Below are positions 1 through 10,640 of a stretch of 64,000 nucleotides of DNA, in pieces. A program made the translations under genes and the position numbers. Position 1 is the first letter of the stretch, and every line of letters begins with the position of its first letter. The notes beneath the pieces are model-generated. The model was given only the letters and a program-made list of their open reading frames with translations, did no database searches and was not told where the DNA came from. This DNA comes from an uncultured Oleispira sp. (lineage in GTDB: Bacteria; Pseudomonadota; Gammaproteobacteria; Pseudomonadales; Oceanobacteraceae). Location: contig CAJVZR010000009.1 of assembly GCA_913019965.1 (NCBI GenBank), positions 1 to 64,000 on the forward strand. The letters are read 5' to 3'.

Positions 1-125
1 GGGAAAGACGAACGAAGAGAAATTTTCATAGAAATCAAACGACTATCCCTGTTATTGATACCAGCAACATTATATTTAACGTTCGCTTTTGTCAATTCAA
101 TATCAAAATTCCAACCTGTTCGCAT
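1..125 (-). CDS. Partial ORF running off the left edge; candidate first integron gene cassette (start codon uncertain)
   Basis: Reverse strand from ATG at 125-123 is open to position 1 (MRTGWNFDIELTKANVKYNVAGINNRDSRLISMKISLRSSF...). The frame is also open upstream to a TAA at 188-186. It is divergent from intI, the expected cassette orientation. Confidence 0.4.
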   Translation of the reverse strand, partial: MRTGWNFDIELTKANVKYNVAGINNRDSRLISMKISLRSSF

Positions 126-224
126 AACAAACGTATATTTAAAACCTTCTAGATTCCTTATATTTTTCAATGCCTTACAAACACCTTAGATTTATTGTTA
201 TACGAACACTATTCTTCGTCTATA

Positions 225-240
225 CTGTATAAAAAACCAG
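225..240 (+). promoter_or_regulatory. LexA-like SOS box upstream of the integron integrase
   Basis: CTGTATAAAAAACCAG matches CTGT-N8-ACAG (16 bp) with one mismatch, just upstream of intI. Confidence 0.6.
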
Positions 241-249
241 TTAAAGGTC

Positions 250-1206
250 TTGATTATGCGCTTACAGCAGCAGTTCATTGAAACCGTAAGGCGTGCTAAT
301 TACTCACTAGCTACCGAAAGAACCTACTGGAGCTGGATCAGACAATTTTTACATTTCCATAAGATGAGACATCCGGCAGAAATGGGCGCTATTGAAATTG
401 CTCAATTTTTAAGTCATCTAGTACTGCAGAAAAATGTTGCTGTCAGCACCCAGCAGTTGGCTTTGAACGCCTTAATGTTTTTATACAAGCGGGTACTGCT
501 TATTGAGGAAATTAACCTTGATGATTGGGTTAATGCTAGAAAACCTAAAAAACTGCCAGTCGTCTTCAGCCGTGAAGAAGCTAACCGTGTACTCTCCAAC
601 CTTACAAGCTCCCCCTTACTAGCATCACTGCTCATGTATGGCGCTGGCTTAAGGTTGCAAGAGACGTTACGTTTAAGAGTTAAGGATATTGATTTTGGTC
701 GAGGAGAAATATTAGTAAGAGAAGGCAAAGGAAACAAAGACCGAGTTACGATGCTACCAGAGCGAGCCACTCCCCTGCTTCATTCACATATTGATGAATG
801 CCAACGTTTACATGAGAAAGCACTTGCCGAGAACATTTGCTTTGTTCACTTACCCGGAGCCTTAGCAAAAAAATATCCTAACGCAGGGAAAGAGCTCGCT
901 TGGCAATATATTTTTGCTAGTGACTCCATTAGTAAGGACCCTAGATCTGGAAATATGGGACGTCACCATTTAAATCCAAGATCGATTCAAAAAGCTGTAA
1001 AAATTGCCATCCATAAAGCAGGTATTCACAAACATGCCAGTTGTCATACCTTACGCCATTCTTTTGCGACACACCTATTAGAAAGAGGTTATGACATCAG
1101 AACGGTTCAAGAGCTATTAGGCCATGCGAATGTGAATACGACGATGATTTATACTCATGTATTGAACAAGGGTGGGCGTGGGGTTATTAGCCCTGTTGAT
1201 GGTTAA
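250..1206 (+). CDS. intI: Integron integrase (tyrosine recombinase, IntI family)
   Basis: Tyrosine recombinase motifs (GAGLRLQE, HTLRHSFATHLLERGYDIRTVQELLGHANVNTTMIYTH) plus the IntI-specific insertion (LPGALAKKYPNAGKELAWQYIFAS). TTG start at 250 or ATG at 256. Confidence 0.93.
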   Translation: MIMRLQQQFIETVRRANYSLATERTYWSWIRQFLHFHKMRHPAEMGAIEIAQFLSHLVLQKNVAVSTQQLALNALMFLYKRVLLIEEINLDDWVNARKPKKLPVVFSREEANRVLSNLTSSPLLASLLMYGAGLRLQETLRLRVKDIDFGRGEILVREGKGNKDRVTMLPERATPLLHSHIDECQRLHEKALAENICFVHLPGALAKKYPNAGKELAWQYIFASDSISKDPRSGNMGRHHLNPRSIQKAVKIAIHKAGIHKHASCHTLRHSFATHLLERGYDIRTVQELLGHANVNTTMIYTHVLNKGGRGVISPVDG

Positions 1207-1227
1207 TACGATTCGAATAAAGAGTTT

Positions 1228-1253
1228 AGCCTTCCTTGATTTACAGGAAGGCT
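1228..1253 (+). terminator. Possible hairpin terminator after intI
   Basis: AGCCTTCC-TTGATTTACA-GGAAGGCT inverted repeat 22 bp after the intI stop; poor T-tract. Confidence 0.35.
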
Positions 1254-1373
1254 TACAGGTTTCCCTTGAAGAATAAAGCTGGGTCAGTCCATCCTTGGAG
1301 CGCCTTCCGGCCTAGGCTCCTTGCCTAGTCAGATTTTGACGTAAAACTTCGTTTTACTTGTTCTCCCTCTCTA

Positions 1374-2387
1374 TTACGAGAATTCTCCATGGGCCTGCTG
1401 GTCTGCATGGTAAGAAGATCTCACCATAGGGCCACTCGCAACGTGCTTAAAGCCTAAGCCTTTAGCAATTTCACCCAGCTCATCAAACTCTTCAGGGGTA
1501 ACAAAACGATGCACCGCTAAGTGGTTTTTACTCGGCTGCAAATATTGGCCAAGGGTAATCATGTCGACGTTATGGGCGCGAAGGTCTTTCATCACTTCCA
1601 CAACTTCTTCATTGGTTTCCCCCAAGCCCAGCATGATGCCAGATTTGGTTTTAACGTCAGGGCAACGCTCTTTGTATTTTTCTAATAAATCCAAAGACCA
1701 GTCGTAGTCAGATCCAGGGCGCGACTCTTTATACAAACGTGGCACGGTTTCTAGGTTGTGGTTAAACACATCCGGCACGTCGGTTTCCATAATGCCTACG
1801 GCAACGTCCATACGGCCACGGAAATCCGGTACCAGTACTTCAATTTCAATGTTCGGGCTTAACGCGCGGGTTTCGCGAATGCAATCGACGAAGTGCTGTG
1901 CACCTCCGTCACGTAGATCATCACGGTCTACCGAGGTAATCACTACGTACTTTAGCTTCATATCCGCAATCGCGGTGGCTAAGTTTTTCGGCTCGTCTTT
2001 ATCCAGCTCGTTCGGGCGACCGTGGGCTACATCGCAGAATGGGCAGCGACGCGTACAGATATCACCCATGATCATAAAGGTTGCGGTACCACCACCAAAA
2101 CACTCCCCTAGATTCGGGCAGTTAGCTTCTTCGCATACGGTATGCAGGTTGTGCTTGCGCAGTTTATCTTTAATTTCGCTAATACGTGGTGAAGCTGGAA
2201 TGCGTACACGAATCCAGTCCGGCTTACGCGGCATGGTTTCGGTCGGGATTACTTTAATGGGGATACGAGCAACTTTTTCAGCACCTCGTAGTTTTTCACC
2301 TTGTACCGCACGCTTAGGTTTTGGCTTTTCAGCTGTCTTTTCTAATGGGGTCTTTGCGGCGGTTTTCTCTAAATCTGTCATAAGCAC
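1374..2387 (-). CDS. lipA: Lipoyl synthase
   Basis: Radical [13 protein letters not shown] and N-terminal [12 protein letters not shown] cluster motifs. Confidence 0.97.
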   Translation of the reverse strand: MLMTDLEKTAAKTPLEKTAEKPKPKRAVQGEKLRGAEKVARIPIKVIPTETMPRKPDWIRVRIPASPRISEIKDKLRKHNLHTVCEEANCPNLGECFGGGTATFMIMGDICTRRCPFCDVAHGRPNELDKDEPKNLATAIADMKLKYVVITSVDRDDLRDGGAQHFVDCIRETRALSPNIEIEVLVPDFRGRMDVAVGIMETDVPDVFNHNLETVPRLYKESRPGSDYDWSLDLLEKYKERCPDVKTKSGIMLGLGETNEEVVEVMKDLRAHNVDMITLGQYLQPSKNHLAVHRFVTPEEFDELGEIAKGLGFKHVASGPMVRSSYHADQQAHGEFS

Positions 2388-2434
2388 CTAGTACGGCTGA
2401 TTGCATTGTTATGAATGGCTCTAGGGGGAGTCAT

Positions 2435-3151
2435 TTATGCAGGGAGTTCTATCTGGCTAGTATACTGCAAGCTTTGCATTAAGTGATGCCTTAACTTGGT
2501 ACTAACGTCTTGAAAAGTGACTTTTAGGGCTTCAGAGCCAGCAAGTTCAGTTGCCATTTGTGTCATTGCCATACCGGCGTAGCCACATGGGTTGATACGC
2601 TGGAAGGGTTCCATGTCCATATCAACATTAATAGCAAGGCCATGAAAAGAGCGGCCTTGTTTAATTCTTAAGCCCAATGAAGCAATTTTTGCATCACCTA
2701 CGGTTTGCTTTACATACACACCCGGAGCATCTTGCTTGGGTGCGCTATCGATATCGTATTCTTTTAACGTGGCGACAATAGCATCTTCGATCGCGCTAAC
2801 CAGTTCGCGGGGTCCCCAACCTTTACGCTTGATGTCGATCATCACATACGCGACCAGTTGGCCAGGCCCATGATAGGTGACTTGGCCACCTCGATCACTT
2901 TGTATAACCGGTATATCACCGGCAAATAAGACGTGTTCTGCCTTACCTGCTTGGCCTTGGCTAAATACTCGCTCGTGCTGTAGTAACCAAATTTCATCGG
3001 GGGTTTCTTCGTTACGCCCTTGAGTAAACTGCAACATTTTCTCATGGGTTTGATGATAGTCGAGTAGGCCCTGAGAATAAAAGTCGCGCACTACTAAGGC
3101 TGCACTATCTTTTTCCGTCTCACCGACCGAATTATCGACCATCCCCTCCAT
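2435..3151 (-). CDS. lipB: Octanoyltransferase
   Basis: LipB motifs ([37 protein letters not shown]); adjacent to lipA. Start taken at the ATG overlapping the upstream stop. Confidence 0.95.
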   Translation of the reverse strand: MEGMVDNSVGETEKDSAALVVRDFYSQGLLDYHQTHEKMLQFTQGRNEETPDEIWLLQHERVFSQGQAGKAEHVLFAGDIPVIQSDRGGQVTYHGPGQLVAYVMIDIKRKGWGPRELVSAIEDAIVATLKEYDIDSAPKQDAPGVYVKQTVGDAKIASLGLRIKQGRSFHGLAINVDMDMEPFQRINPCGYAGMAMTQMATELAGSEALKVTFQDVSTKLRHHLMQSLQYTSQIELPA

Positions 3152-3474
3152 CACATCACCATTTTTACGCAATCAAGAGACATCAATTCAGCGTGGAGCT
3201 TTTCGAGCTGATCTTTACCGGTTGCGGTAATGTACAGGGTAATCGAGCGGAACGTGCCTTTCGCACTGTCTTTCGCATGCACCTTACTCACATCCAGCTT
3301 GGCATCATAGCGACGTAGCACTTCAATAATGATGGCATCGTAACCCGCAATGCAGTTACCAACGACTTTAATCGGGTAATTGGCACAAGGAAATTCAATT
3401 TTAGGCGCGTCTTTCGGCGCATTGTTTCCTAAGATAGCCCCTTTCGGTAGGGTACTTTTAGTTGGCATTTTCAT
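3151..3474 (-). CDS. DUF493 (YbeD-like) family protein
   Basis: Small protein with [14 protein letters not shown] and position between lipB and dacA. Confidence 0.85.
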   Translation of the reverse strand: MKMPTKSTLPKGAILGNNAPKDAPKIEFPCANYPIKVVGNCIAGYDAIIIEVLRRYDAKLDVSKVHAKDSAKGTFRSITLYITATGKDQLEKLHAELMSLDCVKMVM

Positions 3475-3489
3475 TACTACAGACCTATT

Positions 3490-4680
3490 TTAACCTTCAG
3501 CACCAAACAACTTTATAAAGAATAGTTTAATACCATCCCATACGCGGCTAAAGAAGCTAGCTTCCGATACATTTGTTAATGCGACTAATGGTCGTTCTGC
3601 TAATACTTTATCGTCTAGGCGAATAGTTAATGTACCTTGGCTTTCGCCCGCTTTTAGCGGTGCTTCGATAAATTCGTTGGTAAGGGTTTCAATTTGCAGC
3701 TGCTCTTTCGCACCACGAGCAACCGTGATGAATAGGTCATCGGCAATACCAATATCAAACTCAGTTTCTTCGCCAAACCATACCGGTAAGGTCTTAATGC
3801 TAGCAGCACCTTCGTATAAACGGTGGGTTTCGAAATAACGGAAGCCGTACGTTAATAATTTTTGAGTTTCGGTTGCGCGCGCATTTTCACTCTTAGTGCC
3901 CATGACCACCGCGATTAAACGCATGCCATTACGCTCTGCGGAAGCGGTTAAGCAGAAGCCCGCTTCGTCTGTATGCCCAGTTTTTAATCCATCAACACTT
4001 GGGTCACGCCATAATAACTTGTTGCGGTTTGGCTGACGGATTTTATTAAATTCGAAGTATTTTTCTTTGTACAAAGAATAGTATTCAGGATGATCGTTAA
4101 TAATACCTTGCGCTAAAATGGCCATATCGTGCGCACTAGAAAAGTGGCCTTTCGCTGGCCAGCCCGTCGCGTTTTGAAATTGCGTATTCACCATGCCCAT
4201 ACGCTGCGCATGACGATTCATAAGATCAACAAACGCATCTTCAGAACCGGCCACAAATTCTGATACGGCAATACTCGCATCGTTGCCTGATTGAATGATT
4301 ACCCCTTTAATCAAATCAATCAGCGCTACATCGCGGCCTTCGCGAATAAACATTTTAGAGCCGCCCATTTTCCAGGCTTTCACACTAACCGGAACCTGAT
4401 CTTGTTCGTTTAGGTTACCCAGCGCTAATTCGTGCGTCGCCAGATAACTGGTCATCATCTTGGTCATGCTGGCAGGAGGCAACTGCTTATCGGCATTTTT
4501 CTGAACTAGAATTTCACCACTCGCCGCGTCCATTAATACATAAGCGGTCGCGTTTAATACCGGTGGCTTAGGGATAATGACCGATTCCGCTTGAGCTGTT
4601 GAAAGTACGCAAGTAAAACTGATAATTGCAGCGATGCGGGTTTTAACGATTTGAGCATTAAAAAGTTGGCGAATGTTCAT
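3490..4680 (-). CDS. dacA: D-alanyl-D-alanine carboxypeptidase (PBP5/6 family)
   Basis: SMTKMM (SxxK), SGNDAS (SxN), KTGHTDEAG (KTG) and signal peptide. Confidence 0.95.
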   Translation of the reverse strand: MNIRQLFNAQIVKTRIAAIISFTCVLSTAQAESVIIPKPPVLNATAYVLMDAASGEILVQKNADKQLPPASMTKMMTSYLATHELALGNLNEQDQVPVSVKAWKMGGSKMFIREGRDVALIDLIKGVIIQSGNDASIAVSEFVAGSEDAFVDLMNRHAQRMGMVNTQFQNATGWPAKGHFSSAHDMAILAQGIINDHPEYYSLYKEKYFEFNKIRQPNRNKLLWRDPSVDGLKTGHTDEAGFCLTASAERNGMRLIAVVMGTKSENARATETQKLLTYGFRYFETHRLYEGAASIKTLPVWFGEETEFDIGIADDLFITVARGAKEQLQIETLTNEFIEAPLKAGESQGTLTIRLDDKVLAERPLVALTNVSEASFFSRVWDGIKLFFIKLFGAEG

Positions 4681-4811
4681 AAGAATATAATTTGAATGAG
4701 ATCAGTGAATAATAAATAGATGGCCGCATTGTAACAGCTCCACCGCAATTGTGCTAAATCTGATCAGCCCTCGCGGTGTGCTTTCATTATGTGCCGTCTA
4801 TTAGGTTGCGA

Positions 4812-5597
4812 TCAAAGTTGATGCGCCGCTAATACCAACGGATTCGGCAGCTGATTATCATGCAAAATGGTGATTACTGTATCCGTCGCTTGTCCTTCGG
4901 GAACCGGACCAATTCTTACTTTATGCAAGCTGCGTTTTTCATTACTGGTGATCACCACCGGCCATTGCTGCATCGTTTGCAATTTTTGCTGCAGAGCTTT
5001 TGCCGACTGTTCATTACTTAATGCGGTCACTTGTATCCATTTTTCCGGGCCTTTCGCCGGTGCGGATATCACTTCCATACTCACCGCTGCGGTGCCTGAT
5101 TTATGTATTCCTAGCTTCACGGCCGCAGAATACGATAAGTCGATAATGCGCCCTTCGTGAAATGGCCCGCGGTCGTTCACCCGCACAATCACCGATTCTT
5201 GGTTATCTTTGCGGGTCACTTTGACATAGCTGGGCAGCGGTAAAGTTTTATGCGCCGCCGTCATTTGGTACACGTCGTAGATTTCACCATTAGAAGTCGC
5301 ATGGCCATGAAACTTCATGCCATACCACGACGCAAAACCTTCTTGTTTAAATCCCGCAGCATGGCGCATCACTTGGTATTCTTTGCCTAATACCGTGTAG
5401 CGCTTGGGGTTCCCCATTGAACTAAGTGGTTCGGCTTTCACTACCGCATCTTTTAACGATGACGGATCAAGAATAGGGTTGGGAATAAAATCTTGAGAAT
5501 GCTGATAACGGCTTGTGGTACAAGCCGTCAGCTGCAAGAAGCTGGTAAGAAAAAGGCTGGTCAAAGCGACCAGCCTAAAGTGTGTCTTATTCATCAT
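4812..5597 (-). CDS. rlpA: Septal ring lytic transglycosylase RlpA family lipoprotein
   Basis: Lipobox (LTAC), ASWYGMKFHGHATSNGE...VRVNDRGPF double-psi barrel, C-terminal SPOR-like region. Confidence 0.92.
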   Translation of the reverse strand: MMNKTHFRLVALTSLFLTSFLQLTACTTSRYQHSQDFIPNPILDPSSLKDAVVKAEPLSSMGNPKRYTVLGKEYQVMRHAAGFKQEGFASWYGMKFHGHATSNGEIYDVYQMTAAHKTLPLPSYVKVTRKDNQESVIVRVNDRGPFHEGRIIDLSYSAAVKLGIHKSGTAAVSMEVISAPAKGPEKWIQVTALSNEQSAKALQQKLQTMQQWPVVITSNEKRSLHKVRIGPVPEGQATDTVITILHDNQLPNPLVLAAHQL

Positions 5598-5636
5598 GGT
5601 ATGGTGGAATATCTATTTAATCACGTCGTTAATAGC

Positions 5637-6629
5637 TTATTTAATCGCCTGACTTAGCTGATAAACCGCCATGGCATACATACGGCTATGGTTATAGCGA
5701 GTAATGACGTAGAAGTTGTGATTACCTAACCAAAACTCAGCGCCTTTATCTCCGATGAGTTTAACTAAAGTCGCACTGGCATCGTCAGCAACGTCTTGGG
5801 TTGGAGTTACTCCCAACGCTTTCAGTTCACTCACATTCCACTTAGGCTTCAAGCGATCGTTCACCGCGTCTTGGTATTTATCACCTTTAACATGCACACG
5901 CTGGGTAACCGCTTGGTCTTTTTTCCAACCATGGCGTTTAAAATAATTCGCTACACTGCCAATGGCATCCGCTTTGTTATGCCACAGGTCTTTTAATCCA
6001 TCGTTATCATAATCTACCGCATAGCGACGGTAGCTGCTGGGAATGAATTGACCATAACCCATCGCGCCCGCATAAGAACCTTTAACTTCACCCGGGTTCA
6101 CTTGCTGTTCTTGGCTCATTACAAAAAAGTGCTTTAGCTCACGCCAAAATAGCGAACGCTTTGGATAATCAAATGCAAGAGTCGATAAAGAATCTAATAC
6201 GCGGTAATTACCTTGGCGTTTGCCATAAAAGGTTTCAACACCGATAATCGCGCCGATAATTTCTTTTGGTACCCCAAACTCTAGCTCAGCCTTTTCCAGT
6301 AGCTCAGCATTATCAACCAAGAATTGCTTACCCTGGTTGATGCGCTTTTCAGTTAAGAAAATCTTGCGGTAGTCTGCCCAGGTTAATGTTTTCTCGGCCG
6401 GACGTGAAATCGCTTTTAATACCGACTCTAAACGCTCAGCACCTTCTAACCAGGCCTTTGCTTGCGCAGGTTTAATACCATGCTCAGCTTCTAATTCTTT
6501 AGCAAACTCATCGAAACGTTCATGCTCGGCGTAGTTTGCTTGAGTGCCGATACTGGCAAATAAAGAGCAGCTGGCTAACAATAGCGTTAAACCACTCTTT
6601 TTTGTTCTGTTCTTAATACTTTTAATCAC
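5637..6629 (-). CDS. mltB: Lytic murein transglycosylase B
   Basis: IIGVETFYGKRQGNYRVLDSL, SYAGAMGYGQFIPSSYRRYAVDYD. Confidence 0.93.
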   Translation of the reverse strand: MIKSIKNRTKKSGLTLLLASCSLFASIGTQANYAEHERFDEFAKELEAEHGIKPAQAKAWLEGAERLESVLKAISRPAEKTLTWADYRKIFLTEKRINQGKQFLVDNAELLEKAELEFGVPKEIIGAIIGVETFYGKRQGNYRVLDSLSTLAFDYPKRSLFWRELKHFFVMSQEQQVNPGEVKGSYAGAMGYGQFIPSSYRRYAVDYDNDGLKDLWHNKADAIGSVANYFKRHGWKKDQAVTQRVHVKGDKYQDAVNDRLKPKWNVSELKALGVTPTQDVADDASATLVKLIGDKGAEFWLGNHNFYVITRYNHSRMYAMAVYQLSQAIK

Positions 6630-6731
6630 GCTAATTTCCCTAGTACTGATAACGATTATCTAACTCGACACTTTTAAAAACCGATTACGAATATAACAAG
6701 TATCTAAATTAAACCTAAAGTGTTTACTTCC

Positions 6732-7877
6732 CTATTTGTGCTTGTGGGTATGCATCGACATCATCACACCAAAGCCCGCAAGCAAGCTCACAACGGATGT
6801 ACCACCCCAGCTTACCAGAGGTAACGGCACTCCGACCACAGGTAATAGGCCACTAACCATGCCTATATTCACAAATACGTAGATAAAAAAGGTAACGATT
6901 AAACTTCCCGATAATAATCGACCAAATAAAGACGGACAGATCGCGGCCATGTATAAACCACGCATGACGATTAAGAAGTAGACGGTTAATAATAACAATA
7001 CTCCGATGAGTCCGAGCTCTTCCGCCAATACTGCAATAATAAAATCAGTATGGCTCTCTGGTAGAAACTCTAATTGCGATTGAGTTCCCTGCAACCAACC
7101 TTTTCCTTCAATACCACCTGAGCCAATAGCAGTTTTTGATTGAATAATATTCCAGCCGGAACCCAGAGGATCACTTTCAGGATTAAGAAAAGTCAGCACC
7201 CGTTGCTTTTGATAGGCATGCATAACAAAAAACCACATCAAGGGGGCACACGCGGCGACGATACTCACCATAGAGAAGATTAACCACCAAGGCATGCCGG
7301 CAAAAAATAATACCAAGATGCCTGAGGTGCCGATCAAGATAGAGGTTCCTAGATCGGGCTGCTTTAAAATCAGCACTAACGGAATCGCGATTAATATCAT
7401 GGCTTTTGCCAAGGTAAATAACTTGGGAGGTGAGCCTTTGGTAGCCATATACCAAGCCACTAATAAGGGTAAGGCGAGCTTCATTAATTCTGATGGCTGG
7501 AATCTAGGTAAACCTGGTATCGCCAACCAACGCTGAGCCCCTTTACCCGAAACCCCTAATACCAATACCCCGATTAACGCGAGTACCCCCACCGCATAAG
7601 CCCAAGGGGCAAGTATTTGATAAATGCGCGGAGGGATTTGCGCCGCCACCAGCAATACCGAAAAACCAATCAGGTAGTGTACCGCTTGCTTTTGCACCAT
7701 GGCCCAACCTTGACCACTGGCACTATAAAGAATTAATAATCCGCTGCCGCACAAAACCAACAACAATAAAAATAACGGTAAATCGATATGAAAACGGGCA
7801 AATAATAATTGGCTGCGTTCAAAGCCATGGTGGCTTTCACCACTAGTCATTTGTCGACTAAAATCTGTGCCCGCCAT
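6732..7877 (-). CDS. rodA: Rod-shape SEDS peptidoglycan glycosyltransferase
   Basis: SEDS motifs (GSGGIEGKGWLQGTQSQLEFLPESHTDFI); overlaps mrdA. Confidence 0.96.
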   Translation of the reverse strand: MAGTDFSRQMTSGESHHGFERSQLLFARFHIDLPLFLLLLVLCGSGLLILYSASGQGWAMVQKQAVHYLIGFSVLLVAAQIPPRIYQILAPWAYAVGVLALIGVLVLGVSGKGAQRWLAIPGLPRFQPSELMKLALPLLVAWYMATKGSPPKLFTLAKAMILIAIPLVLILKQPDLGTSILIGTSGILVLFFAGMPWWLIFSMVSIVAACAPLMWFFVMHAYQKQRVLTFLNPESDPLGSGWNIIQSKTAIGSGGIEGKGWLQGTQSQLEFLPESHTDFIIAVLAEELGLIGVLLLLTVYFLIVMRGLYMAAICPSLFGRLLSGSLIVTFFIYVFVNIGMVSGLLPVVGVPLPLVSWGGTSVVSLLAGFGVMMSMHTHKHK

Positions 7878-9715
7878 TAACCTTGTGCTCCTAACAGATA
7901 TTCTTGCATCACTGCTTTAGCAATCGGTCCGGCGGTTCGGCCCGCTGATTCACCATTTTCGACGATCACTGCAATGGCGATGGAAGGATTTTCTACCGGA
8001 GCGAAAGCAACAAAGAGTGCGTGGTCACGGTTACGTTCGGCCAAGGCCTCGGAATCATATTCTTCGTGCTGAGCAATACTCACGACCTGAGCAGTACCGG
8101 TTTTACCCGCCATGGTGAAGGTTAGGTTGCGTCTTAAGGCGCGCGCCGTTCCTCTAGGACCGGTGATCACGGCTTCCATCGATTTAAACATTTTGTCCCA
8201 ATCTGTCGGATCTTTTAAGACGATGTTGTCCAGAGATTTCACTTCTTCTTCGATGGCTTTGCCCCCTAGCGTCTCCATTAAACGCGGGGTATGCCATTCG
8301 CCTTTAGCTGCTAAGGCAGCCGTTGCTGTCGCCAGTTGCATAGGCGTCGTTAACATAAAGCCCTGGCCAATGCCTAAGTTCAGCGTATCGCCTGCATACC
8401 AAGAGCGACGACGCTTTTTCTTTTTCCATTCACGATCAGGCAGTAAGCCCGATAAGGCATTCGGCACATCGTGGGTCATATTACGACCAAAACCGAATTT
8501 CGCTAAGAAAGGCGATATTTTATCTACGGTGGTTCTAAAAGCGGCATCGTAAAAATAGGTATCACAAGACTCCATCATGGCATCGTGCAAATCTACCTTA
8601 CCATGACCTTTTCGCTTCCAGTCTCGATAAAAGCGTTCGTCATTTTCTAACTGATACCAACCTTCATCTTCAATTTCGTCTTGCCAAGTAACGGTATTCG
8701 CTTCTAGAAACGCCAAACCAAGAAAAGGTTTTAACGTCGAGCCCGGTGGGTACTGTCCACGAATAGCACGATTAAATAAAGGCAGGTCAGGGTTATTACG
8801 TAAGCCCGAATATTCTTTATGGGAGATGCCGGTAACAAACGAGTTGGGGTCGTAACTGGGGTTGCTGTACTGGGTTAATACTCCTCCCGTTGCCACATCG
8901 ATGGCAACTACGGCACCTCGGTAACCATTCATCGCTTTTGCGGCGGCTTGCTGCAAACGCTGATCAAGATGTAATACCAAGTCTTTGCCTGGTATCGGAT
9001 CCACTTGCTCTATTACTTGCAGGATGCGACCACGGGCATTGGTTTCTACTTTTTGGTAACCCACCTGACCGTGCAACTCGCTTTCGTAGCGACGCTCGAT
9101 GCCTAATTTACCGACGTGCTTAGTAGCGCTGTATTGTTTTTTATCTAACCGCTGTGCTTCTTTTTCGTTAATTCGCCCGACATATCCTAGCGCATGCACC
9201 GAGGTTTCGGCTTCAGGATAATGGCGAACTAAACGCGCTTCCACGTCGATACCTGGCAGGTAAAAACGATTCACCATGACTTGGGCGATTTGTTCTTCAT
9301 CCAATTTATATTTCACGACCACGGGCTCATAAGGTCGGCGACTACTTTTTAAGCGTTTACGAAACTGTTCTTCGTCACGCTCGGTAATATCGATCAGGGT
9401 TCTTAAGTAGGCGAGGGTTTCATCAATATCATCGACCCGCTCTTTCACTAAGGTCAGGCTATAACTCGGTACATTTTCGGCCAGTAGAATGCCATTGCGG
9501 TCGTATATTAGGCCCCGAGTTGGAGGAATGGGTCTTAATTGAATGCGGTTATTTTCTGAAAGATCTTGGTATTTTTGGTGTTCAACAATTTGAAGGAAAG
9601 CAATTCGTCCGCCAAGGACACAGAGTAACGCAAAGATGAAGATCGTCATGAAGATGGCACGACTGCGGAACAGTCTTTCTTCTGCCATTCTATCCCTGAA
9701 CGAATTACCCCACAT
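7877..9715 (-). CDS. mrdA: Penicillin-binding protein 2
   Basis: PPGSTLKPFL (STxK), ESCDTYFY, GKTGTAQ; PBP dimerisation region. Confidence 0.96.
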   Translation of the reverse strand: MWGNSFRDRMAEERLFRSRAIFMTIFIFALLCVLGGRIAFLQIVEHQKYQDLSENNRIQLRPIPPTRGLIYDRNGILLAENVPSYSLTLVKERVDDIDETLAYLRTLIDITERDEEQFRKRLKSSRRPYEPVVVKYKLDEEQIAQVMVNRFYLPGIDVEARLVRHYPEAETSVHALGYVGRINEKEAQRLDKKQYSATKHVGKLGIERRYESELHGQVGYQKVETNARGRILQVIEQVDPIPGKDLVLHLDQRLQQAAAKAMNGYRGAVVAIDVATGGVLTQYSNPSYDPNSFVTGISHKEYSGLRNNPDLPLFNRAIRGQYPPGSTLKPFLGLAFLEANTVTWQDEIEDEGWYQLENDERFYRDWKRKGHGKVDLHDAMMESCDTYFYDAAFRTTVDKISPFLAKFGFGRNMTHDVPNALSGLLPDREWKKKKRRRSWYAGDTLNLGIGQGFMLTTPMQLATATAALAAKGEWHTPRLMETLGGKAIEEEVKSLDNIVLKDPTDWDKMFKSMEAVITGPRGTARALRRNLTFTMAGKTGTAQVVSIAQHEEYDSEALAERNRDHALFVAFAPVENPSIAIAVIVENGESAGRTAGPIAKAVMQEYLLGAQG

Positions 9716-9765
9716 TCAACGCCTCTCGTTTCTTATTATTAGGTGGCTATTATTATCGTTAACGC

Positions 9766-10233
9766 TTATTTATGATACGGATGATTTTGCAGTATCGTCC
9801 ACGCTCGATAGACCTGCTCTGCCATTACAATACGGACGAGGGGATGTGGCAAGGTTAAATTTGATAATGACCAACGTTGATTGGCTCTCGCCATCACGTC
9901 ATCACTCATGCCATCGGGACCACCGATCAATAAACAGATGTCTTTACCATCCATACGCCAGTTCGCTAATTGCTCACTCAGCTGTTCGGTACTCCAAGGC
10001 TTGCCTTTTACATCAAGGGCGACCACCCACTCTTGCGGTTTGATCGCTTTTAGCAGCATTTCACCTTCTTGCTGTTTTACCTTAGCAACCGAGGTACTTT
10101 TACCTCGGTGACCACTGGCTAATTCAACCAGTTCTAGGCTGCAATCAGAAGGTAGACGCTTGGCGTATTCTTTATAGCCTTGCTCTACCCAGGATGGCAT
10201 TTTTTGGCCAACCGCTAATAAACGCAGTTTCAT
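9766..10233 (-). CDS. rlmH: 23S rRNA (pseudouridine1915-N3)-methyltransferase
   Basis: [33 protein letters not shown]. Confidence 0.96.
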   Translation of the reverse strand: MKLRLLAVGQKMPSWVEQGYKEYAKRLPSDCSLELVELASGHRGKSTSVAKVKQQEGEMLLKAIKPQEWVVALDVKGKPWSTEQLSEQLANWRMDGKDICLLIGGPDGMSDDVMARANQRWSLSNLTLPHPLVRIVMAEQVYRAWTILQNHPYHK

Positions 10234-10264
10234 CGTTCTATTCTCTAATGAGCTAGCCTAAGTT

Positions 10265-10621
10265 TTATTCAGCGTCTAGTTGTGCGCTTTGATCTTCGCT
10301 AGGCTCGCCCCATAGGCGTTCTAGATCGTAGAAGTGACGAGCTTGTTCAGTCATAACATGCAAAATCACATCACCCAGATCAAGCAACATCCAATCCGAT
10401 GAATCACGACCTTCAGCCCCTAATGGCTTCAAACCGTTAGCTTTGGCTTCTGTTGATGCATTATCACATACGGCTTGAGCATGCTTTTTAGAGGTGCCGG
10501 TCGCTAAGATCATGTAATCAGTTACCGAAGTACGACCTTGTACATCAATCACTGTGATGTCTTTAGCCTTCATGTCTTCTAGGGCATTGATAACTAATTG
10601 TTTAATTTCTTCAGTTTGCAT
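10265..10621 (-). CDS. rsfS: Ribosome silencing factor
   Basis: DITVIDVQGRTSVTDYMILATGTSKKH, GRDSSDWMLLDLGDVILHVM; ATG placed at 10621 to fit the family N-terminus. Confidence 0.95.
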   Translation of the reverse strand: MQTEEIKQLVINALEDMKAKDITVIDVQGRTSVTDYMILATGTSKKHAQAVCDNASTEAKANGLKPLGAEGRDSSDWMLLDLGDVILHVMTEQARHFYDLERLWGEPSEDQSAQLDAE

Positions 10622-10640
10622 TGAGTCTTCGCTATGGCTT

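Noticed and set aside
629-644. Search for insertion sequences or transposases associated with the CACGGAG elements or integrase
   Set aside because: No transposase-like ORF was found anywhere in the window; the only recombinase is IntI. The coordinates given are a nominal position in intI.
1756-2391. 211-aa plus-strand ORF opposite lipA
   Set aside because: Antisense to a clear lipA; composition is typical of a shadow ORF.
8112-8552. 146-aa plus-strand ORF inside mrdA
   Set aside because: Shadow ORF antisense to the conserved PBP2 transpeptidase domain.
9636-10043. 135-aa plus-strand ORF opposite the mrdA start and rlmH
   Set aside because: Overlaps two well-supported genes on the other strand; no protein-like motif.
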